Assembly: GCA_947625175.1 (NCBI GenBank)
Contig: CANQNI010000036.1
Coordinates: 1 to 11,723 of the forward strand
Source: an uncultured Eubacteriaceae bacterium
GTDB taxonomy: Bacteria > Bacillota > Clostridia > Eubacteriales > Eubacteriaceae
Length of the DNA stretch: 11,723 nucleotides
Direction: 5' to 3'
Each line of letters begins with the position of its first letter. Position 1 is the stretch's first letter. The notes under the pieces were generated by a model that was not told the origin of the DNA, did no database searches, and worked only from the letters and a program-made list of their open reading frames with translations. Positions 6,246-11,723 of this stretch are shown here, piece after piece. The translations under genes and the position numbers were made by a program.

Positions 6246-7319
6246 ATGTCAAAAATAAAATTTCTTTCAAAAAAAGAATTAGAACAACTTAAAGAAATAG
6301 AAAACATGCCTCAAACATGTGGAATTAATCATAATATTAAAAACAATGAGAATCAACCAGAAGTATGTTCAATTAATCCCAATCCACCACAGGTATGTTC
6401 AATAGATCGTATTGTTGGATCAAGAATTAATAATCCTAAGGCCCCTCAAACTTGCAGTATAAATGAGCATTATAAAAGAGAAGATGTTAATGATGAAGTT
6501 CCTTCTCAGGAAAGTAAAATTATTGATAAGAAAAATTTTAATATTCTTGATACTTATGGTTTTAATGTTCCTGTTTCAGAAGAAGAACGAAATCAATTAA
6601 TTAAAGAAATTAAAACAACTGCTCCAAAAGAAAATAAAAACATCTATATTAAAGTAACAGAAAATGGTCCTTATATTTTATTTGGGGATATTCCTATAAT
6701 TGATGAAGGAATAAAAATAAATAAAAAAGGCCAAAGTATTGGATGGCAGGATAAAAAAGAACTCAAAACAGGAAAAGAAATATTTCTTTGTAGATGCGGT
6801 CAATCTAAAACTCCACCTTTCTGTGATGGAACTCATTTAAAAATAGACTTTGATGGTCAATGTACAGCCGATAATACTCCTTATGATGAAGCAGCTAAAA
6901 TTTATCAAGGATGTCCTAATGCCTACCTTATGGATTATGAAGAATTATGTGCTATTTTAAGATTCTGTGATCCAGATGGTTCGTGTTGGAATTTAATAAA
7001 AGATTCTAAAACTCTTGAAGAAGCTGTTGATCAAACATATAATTGTGCTTCTGGACGACTTACTGTTATAAAGGATGGTAAAAAACTAGAGCCTAAATTA
7101 AATAAAGAAATTGAATGTATTTATGATACTGAGCGGAAGGTTTTAGGTCCACTTTGGGTAAAAGATTATATAGAAGTTAAAACTGATAAAATAGAATATG
7201 AACCACGTAATAGAGTTACTCTGTGTCGTTGTGGACGTTCTTTTAATAAACCATTTTGCGATGGGATGCATTTAACTTGTAATAAATTATCACCTGAAGA
7301 AATTGAAGAAAATGAATAA
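6246..7319 (+). CDS. CDGSH iron-sulfur protein with two CDGSH domains and N-terminal Cys repeats
   Basis: This 357-aa cytoplasmic protein has two full CDGSH motifs: C182, C184, C193, H197 (CRCGQSKTPPFCDGTH) and C327, C329, C338, H342 (CRCGRSFNKPFCDGMH). The three-Cys, one-His set binds a redox-active [2Fe-2S] cluster. Between them (about 206-290) lies a Cys-rich segment (C206, C223, C235, C241, C247, C267) including CASGRL, which resembles segments paired with CDGSH domains in other anaerobes and may hold another cluster. The first 75 residues carry four copies of P-[QE]-[TV]-C-[SG]-I-[ND] with C25, C41, C51 and C70, which I do not recognise from known families. The region between about 75 and 180 is lysine-rich. 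No signal peptide or clear Shine-Dalgarno is seen. The downstream lipoprotein gene overlaps its 3' end. The role is presumably electron transfer or Fe-S/redox sensing; partners are unknown. Confidence 0.88.
   Translation: MSKIKFLSKKELEQLKEIENMPQTCGINHNIKNNENQPEVCSINPNPPQVCSIDRIVGSRINNPKAPQTCSINEHYKREDVNDEVPSQESKIIDKKNFNILDTYGFNVPVSEEERNQLIKEIKTTAPKENKNIYIKVTENGPYILFGDIPIIDEGIKINKKGQSIGWQDKKELKTGKEIFLCRCGQSKTPPFCDGTHLKIDFDGQCTADNTPYDEAAKIYQGCPNAYLMDYEELCAILRFCDPDGSCWNLIKDSKTLEEAVDQTYNCASGRLTVIKDGKKLEPKLNKEIECIYDTERKVLGPLWVKDYIEVKTDKIEYEPRNRVTLCRCGRSFNKPFCDGMHLTCNKLSPEEIEENE
6309..6464 (+). repeat. four short Cys-centred peptide repeats in the CDGSH protein
   Basis: Residues 22-28, 38-44, 48-54 and 67-73 read PQTCGIN, PEVCSIN, PQVCSID and PQTCSIN. 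The copies are 10-19 residues apart and joined by Asn/Pro-rich linkers. Conservation of Cys, Ile and Pro with divergent linkers suggests the motif itself is functional, for example as metal ligands or disulfide-forming sites. Confidence 0.75.
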
Positions 7320-7836
7320 AAAGATTCTGTTAGCTTTAATAATTTTAATTGGCTGTTTATTAACTGCATGTTCAAATAGTGAAGTTGCAGAAAATGATGT
7401 TAGAGATGATACTGTTTTTACTCCACCCGAACAGGAAGAAGGAATTACTGGAGTTTGGTCATGTCAATTTTCAAATTTAACTCAAAATAATTATTTTTAC
7501 GGAGACGGTAAATTTGTTTCAATACTTCAAGATATTGAAGAAGAAACCTGGTGTACTATGGCTCTATGGAGCGAAGATGATAATAAAATTACCTTAAAAG
7601 ATCAAATTTACTATAAATATAATCCGGCTAATTCCGGTAATCAAAAATGGGAAAGAGTTGACTCTCCAATCGGATTTGTAAGTGCTACTCATATCTCTGA
7701 AACTCAAATAGATGTTGACGAAGTATTGCCTGATGGAAATACACTTACTGTAAACAATACTCGCGAGGCTAAAGATATTCAAGTTCCAAGCGATGTTGAA
7801 ATAAATATTATAATCAATGATTTCTTGATTCATTAA
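7312..7836 (+). CDS. small lipoprotein of unknown function
   Basis: The 174-aa product begins MNKKILLALIILIGCLLTAC; the lipobox LTAC places the lipidated cysteine at C20, so it should be anchored outside the membrane. The ATG at 7312 is chosen over the in-frame TTG at 7303 because it gives a standard signal peptide. The mature part has an acidic linker and then a beta-rich domain with GVWSCQF, a YFYGDGKFV strand pair and W-containing strands, suggestive of a lipocalin-like barrel. That fold is only a guess, and no family is recognised. Two mature cysteines (in WSCQF and TWCTM) could form a disulfide. Its start overlaps the CDGSH stop by 8 nt, implying translational coupling, and the DUF1858 gene follows after 18 nt. 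Confidence 0.8.
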   Translation: MNKKILLALIILIGCLLTACSNSEVAENDVRDDTVFTPPEQEEGITGVWSCQFSNLTQNNYFYGDGKFVSILQDIEEETWCTMALWSEDDNKITLKDQIYYKYNPANSGNQKWERVDSPIGFVSATHISETQIDVDEVLPDGNTLTVNNTREAKDIQVPSDVEINIIINDFLIH

Positions 7837-7854
7837 TTTTAGAAAGGAAGAAAA

Positions 7855-8055
7855 ATGGTCACTAAAGATACTAAAATAATGGAAGTTATTAATACTTATC
7901 CTGAATCCATTAATGTTTTTGCTAATCATGGATTAGGTTGCGTCGGTTGTATGATAGCAAATTTTGAAACGTTAGGTGATGGAGCTGCTGCTCACGGTAT
8001 TGATATAGATAAATTACTTGAAGATCTAAACAAATTAGAACCAGCGCAAGCATAA
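7855..8055 (+). CDS. DUF1858 domain protein (hybrid-cluster-associated redox disulfide type)
   Basis: This 66-aa protein is a stand-alone DUF1858 domain: a TKDTKIMEVINTYPES start, then HGLGCVGC with a CxxC pair (C29, C32), ETLGDGAAAHGID, and LLEDLNKL at the end. DUF1858 is related to the N-terminal domain of ScdA/RIC (YtfE) and is also called the hybrid-cluster-associated redox disulfide domain, so a thiol-redox or Fe-S-repair role is likely, though the biochemistry is not established. A strong AAAGGAAG Shine-Dalgarno precedes the ATG. It is the last gene of the operon and probably the best translated. Association with a CDGSH Fe-S protein supports a redox function. It is full length for a single domain. 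Confidence 0.9.
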   Translation: MVTKDTKIMEVINTYPESINVFANHGLGCVGCMIANFETLGDGAAAHGIDIDKLLEDLNKLEPAQA

Positions 8056-8060
8056 GTATA

Positions 8061-8088
8061 GAGGCAAGTAATCTTGCCTCATTTTTTT
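8061..8088 (+). terminator. intrinsic terminator of the CDGSH-DUF1858 operon
   Basis: A perfect 8-bp GC-containing stem (GAGGCAAG/CTTGCCTC), a TAAT loop and a T7 run (8082-8088) lie 5 nt after the DUF1858 stop. It may also work weakly on the other strand for purB read-through. Confidence 0.92.
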
Positions 8089-8095
8089 AATCGTT

Positions 8096-8169
8096 AAAAA
8101 GATAGATGCTTCAAACGAATATATTCATTCAGTGCAAGGAGTGCATTAGACCTTAAGTTCTATCTTTTT
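8096..8169 (-). terminator. long-range stem at the 3' end of purB, possible terminator
   Basis: AAAAAGATAGA (8096-8106) and TCTATCTTTTT (8159-8169) form a perfect 11-bp inverted repeat with a 52-nt loop that holds the palindrome GAATATATTC (8118-8127) and a direct repeat AGTGCA-AGG-AGTGCA (8131-8145). On the minus strand the 3' arm ends in T5. One arm lies in the last codons of purB. The unusually large loop makes a true terminator uncertain; no other terminator for purB is visible. Confidence 0.4.
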
Positions 8170-9579
8170 ATTTGATTCTTCCGTTAATTCATTGTTTAAA
8201 ACAGGTAAAACCTTATTATTAATATAATTCTCTATTTGTTCTGGGGCTCTACCAATATATAAACTAGCATCAAGTAACTTATTTAATTCTTCTTTAGTAA
8301 AATCAAAACTATCACTTTGAAGAATTAATTCGATTAAATTATTTTCTTTACCTCTTTCTTTTACGTTTTTACCTGCTTCCTGACTTAGTTTTCTTATTTC
8401 TTCGTGTAACTCTTGTCGGTCTCCACCTTTTTTAACTCCTTCCATAATTATATTTTCAGTTATCATGAAAGGTAGTTCTTCAATAATATGTTTTTCTATA
8501 GTTTTTTCATATACAACTAGCCCCTGAGTCACGTTTATTGCTATAAGTAAAATAGCATCAGTAGCCAAAAATGCTTCTGGAATTGAAATTCTTTTATTCG
8601 CTGAATCATCTAAAGTTCTTTCAAACCATTGGGTACTAGCTGTTAAGGCAGGGTTAATACTATTAGCTATAATAAAACGACTTAGTGAAGAAATTCTTTC
8701 CGCTCTCATTGGATTCCTTTTATAGGCCATTGCTGAAGATCCAACCTGACTTTTTTCAAATGGCTCTTCAATTTCTTTCATATGTTGAAGTAATCTTAAA
8801 TCGTTTGAAAACTTAGAAAGGCTTTGAGCAATACCAGAAAGACAGTTTAAGATTCTTGAATCTAATTTTCTTGGGTAGGTTTGTCCTGTTAAATCAAATG
8901 ATTCTTTAAATCCCATTTTTTCTGAAACTTTTTGATCTAACATTTCAACTTTATTAGAATCATTTTCAAATAAATCCATAAAGGAAGCCTGAGTTCCTGT
9001 GGTCCCTTTTACCCCTCTTAATTTAATAGTACTTATTAAATAATTTAGATCGTCTAAATCAATCATAAGATCTTGAATCCAAAGACCAGCTCTTTTTCCA
9101 ACAGTTGTTAACTGTGCTGCCTGGTAGTGAGTAAGACCTAGAGTTGGTAAATCTTTATACTTTAAAGCAAAGTCACTTAGATTTTTTATTAAAATTAATA
9201 AAAGATTTTTAACTTGAAGTAAAGCTTCATAATATTGAATAATATCTGTATTATCACCAACAAAAGCCGAAGTTGCTCCTAAATGAATAATTGGTTTAGC
9301 ACTAGGAACCTGATCTCCAAAAGTTCTAATATGAGCCATTACATCATGTCTTAATTCTTTTTCATATTGTTTGGCTAAATCAAAATCAATATTTTCAATA
9401 TTATTTTTCATATCCTGAATTTGTTTATCAGTAATATTTAAACCTAATTCTTTTTCTGCTTCAGCTAGAGCTACCCATAATTTTCTCCATGTTTGAAATT
9501 TAAAATCAGAAGAAAAAATATGTTTCATTTCATTTGAAGAATATCTAGTAATTAATGGATTTTCATAAAATTTGCTCAT
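8146..9579 (-). CDS. purB: adenylosuccinate lyase
   Basis: PurB acts twice in purine synthesis, cleaving SAICAR to AICAR plus fumarate and adenylosuccinate to AMP plus fumarate. The 477-aa protein has the fumarase/aspartase-superfamily signature at 280-290 (GSSAMAYKRNP) with the catalytic-loop serines 281-282. H78 lies in RHDVMAH, TSAFVGDNTD is at about 103-112, and the catalytic-histidine segment LTHYQAAQLTTVGKR has H151. Length, the YKRNPMRAER form and LTTVGKR match the subfamily that includes the human enzyme rather than the shorter Bacillus type. Two prolines normally seen in that subfamily (THxQPAQ and SSAMPYKRNP) are alanine here. The start follows the ymdB stop by 14 nt with an AGGT Shine-Dalgarno, so it is co-transcribed with ymdB. 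The key catalytic residues are present, so activity is expected. Confidence 0.95.
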   Translation of the reverse strand: MSKFYENPLITRYSSNEMKHIFSSDFKFQTWRKLWVALAEAEKELGLNITDKQIQDMKNNIENIDFDLAKQYEKELRHDVMAHIRTFGDQVPSAKPIIHLGATSAFVGDNTDIIQYYEALLQVKNLLLILIKNLSDFALKYKDLPTLGLTHYQAAQLTTVGKRAGLWIQDLMIDLDDLNYLISTIKLRGVKGTTGTQASFMDLFENDSNKVEMLDQKVSEKMGFKESFDLTGQTYPRKLDSRILNCLSGIAQSLSKFSNDLRLLQHMKEIEEPFEKSQVGSSAMAYKRNPMRAERISSLSRFIIANSINPALTASTQWFERTLDDSANKRISIPEAFLATDAILLIAINVTQGLVVYEKTIEKHIIEELPFMITENIIMEGVKKGGDRQELHEEIRKLSQEAGKNVKERGKENNLIELILQSDSFDFTKEELNKLLDASLYIGRAPEQIENYINNKVLPVLNNELTEESNKKIELKV

Positions 9580-9593
9580 TGATTATACCTATA

Positions 9594-10409
9594 TTAATCT
9601 GTTTTATACTTACCTTCCAAAACAGTGTTTTCATATTCTTTAAAGATTCTTTTAATTTCTCTTGCTTTACCGGTCTTTTCATCAATATCAATTAAAACCC
9701 CATTAAACTGATAAGGGTATTTTAGTTCTACTCGATAACGCTGTGGAATTTTAGTACGAAGTTTTTTAATTATAATTTCTTTTTCTGTTCCAATAACACT
9801 ATCTTGAGGACCTGTCATTCCAACATCAGTAATATAAGCTGTTCCATTGGGTAAAACTCTGTTATCAGCTGTTTGAACGTGAGTATGAGTTCCAACTATA
9901 GCAGAAGCTCTCCCATCATAACAATTTGCATAAGCCTGCTTCTCGCCAGTAGCCTCTCCATGAAAATCAATAATTAAAATATCACATTCTTTATTAAGTT
10001 GATCTATGACATTATCAGTGAGCTGAAAAGGTGAATCCATATCAGGCATATAAGCCTGACCAGAGATATTTAAAACTCCAATACGCGTTCCTTTATGCTC
10101 TTTTACCGTAAAAGCTTTTCCCGGAACTTCAGAGGGATAGTTCAAAGGTCGTAACATCATTGGATATTTTGATATATAATTAACAGTTTCTTTCTGATGA
10201 AAAGTATGATTTCCCATCGTAACTACGTCAATAGGTGCTGTTAAGAGTTGTTTTAAATTTTGTTCTGTCACACCTTTTCCTGCAGATGCATTTTCTAAAT
10301 TAGCAATAACAAAATCAGCATTACATTCTTTTTTTATATTAGCTAAATCGTTTAATATAACTTTTCTTCCTGGACGTCCAACGACATCACCTACCATTAA
10401 AACTCTCAT
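9594..10409 (-). CDS. ymdB: YmdB-family metallophosphoesterase (2',3'-cyclic nucleotide phosphodiesterase)
   Basis: This 271-aa cytoplasmic calcineurin-like phosphoesterase belongs to the YmdB (TIGR00282) family. YmdB of Bacillus subtilis hydrolyses 2',3'-cyclic nucleotides and affects biofilm and motility decisions. The dinuclear metal site is complete: D8 (MVGDVVGRPGR), E39/N40 (LEN), N67/H68 (GNH), H150 (DFHGEATGEK), and H175 and H177 (GTHTHVQTAD). Residue numbering agrees with the Bacillus protein. GNHTFHQKE differs from the more usual GNHTWD-KKE after the metal ligands. The start overlaps the DUF1622 stop (ATGA, 10409-10406). ymdB is commonly next to rny, as here apart from the inserted DUF1622 gene. 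Family assignment is very secure; the in vivo substrate is inferred. Confidence 0.95.
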   Translation of the reverse strand: MRVLMVGDVVGRPGRKVILNDLANIKKECNADFVIANLENASAGKGVTEQNLKQLLTAPIDVVTMGNHTFHQKETVNYISKYPMMLRPLNYPSEVPGKAFTVKEHKGTRIGVLNISGQAYMPDMDSPFQLTDNVIDQLNKECDILIIDFHGEATGEKQAYANCYDGRASAIVGTHTHVQTADNRVLPNGTAYITDVGMTGPQDSVIGTEKEIIIKKLRTKIPQRYRVELKYPYQFNGVLIDIDEKTGKAREIKRIFKEYENTVLEGKYKTD

Positions 10410-10801
10410 TCTTCTTTCTTCTTACTAATAAATTTTGAATTTACGCTTTCCTTAATTTTATTCTGTTTTTCTTCAGGTAGATTCTCTTTTTTCTCTTCTT
10501 GTTTAATCTCCCAATGAATTAGAAGAGTTAATGAAGCTCTTAATATTATTAATCCACCAATAAAATATAATTCATTAATTTCACGAACTACAACTGTTCT
10601 AATAATCTCACTACCTAACTTAAACTCTAAACTCGTGGCCATACCTTGGGCTAATATTAATCTCAAATTTGGATTTTGAATAATATAATCTTTAACTCCA
10701 CGTATTCCCGCAATTATTAAAACAATAATTCCAACTAGCTCAAAACAGGTCATTGACCAATGTGCTAATGACTCTAAGAAATTTTCAAATACCTCTAACA
10801 T
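10406..10801 (-). CDS. DUF1622 family integral membrane protein
   Basis: This 131-aa small membrane protein has a first transmembrane segment at about 17-34 (including ELVGIIVLIIAGI) and a second at about 78-94 (FIGGLIILRASLTLLI), separated by the conserved RLILAQGMATSLEFKLGSEIIRTV loop. The last 35 residues are a charged Lys/Glu tail, probably cytoplasmic. The pattern LALG-type helix, EFKLGSEIIRT and LTLLIHWEI fits DUF1622, whose function is unknown. No Shine-Dalgarno precedes the ATG at 10801; A-rich sequence is there instead, so translation may be weak or leader-independent. Its stop overlaps the ymdB start, so the two are translationally coupled. It lies between rny and ymdB, which are usually adjacent. 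Confidence 0.88.
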   Translation of the reverse strand: MLEVFENFLESLAHWSMTCFELVGIIVLIIAGIRGVKDYIIQNPNLRLILAQGMATSLEFKLGSEIIRTVVVREINELYFIGGLIILRASLTLLIHWEIKQEEKKENLPEEKQNKIKESVNSKFISKKKEE

Positions 10802-10813
10802 TTTTTTAGTTGT

Positions 10814-10842
10814 TTATTCTATCTTATTTATAAGTATATCAA
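10814..10842 (-). promoter_or_regulatory. possible promoter of DUF1622-ymdB-purB
   Basis: On the minus strand TTGATA (10842-10837) is followed after 15 bp by TAGAAT or after 17 bp by GAATAA. Neither is an ideal pair. It lies just beyond the rny terminator, where a new promoter would be needed if termination is efficient. Confidence 0.35.
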
Positions 10843-10874
10843 AATAAAATTCCCCAAGGGTCACTTGGGGAATT
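10841..10874 (-). terminator. intrinsic terminator downstream of rny
   Basis: A perfect 11-bp stem (AATTCCCCAAG 10848-10858, CTTGGGGAATT 10864-10874, 5-nt loop) sits 2 nt after the rny stop. On the minus strand it is followed by T-rich TTTTATTTT. It should end most rny transcripts, with possible read-through into DUF1622. Confidence 0.88.
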
Positions 10875-10876
10875 AA

Positions 10877-11723
10877 TTATTTCGCATATTCAATTTGTCT
10901 TGTTTCTCGAATTAAATTAATTTTTATGTTTCCAGGATATTCTAATTCATTTTCAACTTTTTTTGCAATATCCTTTGATAGTAAAAACATTCTTTCATCA
11001 TCAATCACATCAGGTTTAACCATAACTCGAATTTCACGACCAGCTTGAATTGCATAAGATTTTTCAACACCTTCAAATGAGTTCGCAATATTTTCTAAAT
11101 CTTCTAATCTTTGTACGTATGAAACTAAAGATTCATTACGAGCTCCTGGTCGAGCAGCTGAAATTGTATCAGCTGCCTGTACTAATACAGCTTCAAGAGT
11201 CGTTGCTTCATAATCACCATGATGGGCTTCTACCGCATGAATAACTTCTCTTTTTTCTTTATATTTTTTAAGTAAATTCACTCCAATATCAACATGGTTA
11301 CCTTCAACTTCATGATCAATCGCTTTACCAATATCATGGAGTAAACCTGCTCTTTTAGCAATTTTTACATTTCCACCTAATTCAGCTGCCATTATCCCAG
11401 CTAAATGAGAAACTTCAATAGAATGTTTTAATACGTTTTGACCATAACTAGAACGGAATTTTAATCTTCCTAAAAGCTTAATTAATTCAGGATGAAGATT
11501 ATGTATACCAGCATTATAACTAGCTTGCTCACCTTCTTCTCGAATCTGAGTCTCAATTTCCTGTTCTGCTTTAGCCACAGTATCCTCTATTCGACCAGGA
11601 TGAATTCTACCATCTAAGATTAATCGTTCTAAAGCTATACGGGCTATTTCTCTTCTAATTGGATCAAAACCAGAAAGAATAACAGCTTCAGGTGTATCAT
11701 CAATAATTATTTCTATTCCTGTT
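10877..11723 (-). CDS. rny: ribonuclease Y (C-terminal KH and HD domains; N-terminus outside window)
   Basis: RNase Y is the membrane-anchored endoribonuclease that starts mRNA decay in many Bacillota. The frame is open to the window edge; 282 codons are visible. The KH-domain end is clear ([13 protein letters not shown], then [16 protein letters not shown] and [10 protein letters not shown]). The HD domain contains [25 protein letters not shown] with the metal-binding HD pair, [12 protein letters not shown] and [18 protein letters not shown], the last a signature of RNase Y. It ends with [20 protein letters not shown]. The protein is usually about 520 aa, so its transmembrane helix and coiled coil lie beyond the right edge. 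A GTG at 11578 is internal and not the start. A strong terminator follows. Confidence 0.97.
   Translation of the reverse strand, partial: TGIEIIIDDTPEAVILSGFDPIRREIARIALERLILDGRIHPGRIEDTVAKAEQEIETQIREEGEQASYNAGIHNLHPELIKLLGRLKFRSSYGQNVLKHSIEVSHLAGIMAAELGGNVKIAKRAGLLHDIGKAIDHEVEGNHVDIGVNLLKKYKEKREVIHAVEAHHGDYEATTLEAVLVQAADTISAARPGARNESLVSYVQRLEDLENIANSFEGVEKSYAIQAGREIRVMVKPDVIDDERMFLLSKDIAKKVENELEYPGNIKINLIRETRQIEYAK

Noticed and set aside
6224..6252. Consensus TTGACA (minus strand, 6252-6247) as -35 of the PuuD-like gene
   Set aside because: At 17 bp spacing the -10 position is AAAGGA, which is the Shine-Dalgarno; no usable -10 box exists.
7303..7311. TTG at 7303 as start of the small lipoprotein
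   Set aside because: The ATG at 7312 gives a standard signal peptide and still overlaps the upstream gene; the TTG only adds three residues.
7594..7929. 111-aa minus-strand open frame
   Set aside because: It covers the lipoprotein end and the well-supported DUF1858 gene on the other strand and crosses their junction; no recognisable domain.
11050..11244. 64-aa plus-strand open frame opposite rny
   Set aside because: It mirrors the HD domain of RNase Y, which explains the conservation-driven open frame.

Overview
The window is a strongly AT-rich stretch of bacterial chromosome with standard TGA/TAA/TAG stops, compact operons and mostly Shine-Dalgarno-led genes. RNase Y, YmdB, a WalRK-like two-component system, SGCS/TAC-type lipoproteins and a low-GC ribosomal protein operon point to Bacillota. 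The CDGSH Fe-S protein, the DUF1858 redox-disulfide protein and the TtcA-type ATPase suggest an anaerobe, Clostridia- or Halanaerobiia-like. This placement is inference; I do not recognise the species.

Left end (1-1161): the start of the S10 ribosomal operon lies on the minus strand (rpsJ, then rplC running off the edge). It is preceded by a leader of about 200 nt that folds into several hairpins and contains a terminator-like element, and by its own promoter. The promoter is back-to-back with that of the next operon, and the two share an 11-bp element next to the -10 box.

Region 1162-5449 (+): a tightly coupled operon encoding a TtcA-like PP-loop ATPase, an OmpR/PhoB-family response regulator, a HAMP-PAS sensor kinase and a large lipoprotein. 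The regulator and kinase overlap by ATGA, and the kinase and lipoprotein by TAATG. Three TGTWAH hexamers, resembling WalR half-sites, sit just before the first gene. A bidirectional terminator ends the operon.

Region 5485-8088: a minus-strand C26-family glutamine amidotransferase-like hydrolase is head-to-head with a plus-strand operon. That operon encodes a double-CDGSH iron-sulfur protein with an unusual N-terminal run of four Cys-centred repeats, a small lipoprotein and a 66-aa DUF1858 protein, and ends in a strong terminator. This cysteine-rich set looks like a redox or metal-handling module and is the most unusual part of the window.

Region 8146-11723 (-): purB, ymdB, a DUF1622 membrane protein and the C-terminal part of rny (RNase Y), running towards lower coordinates. 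A terminator separates rny from the other three. The cluster combines RNA turnover (RNase Y, YmdB) with purine synthesis (PurB). No transposon, prophage, CRISPR array, tRNA or rRNA was seen.
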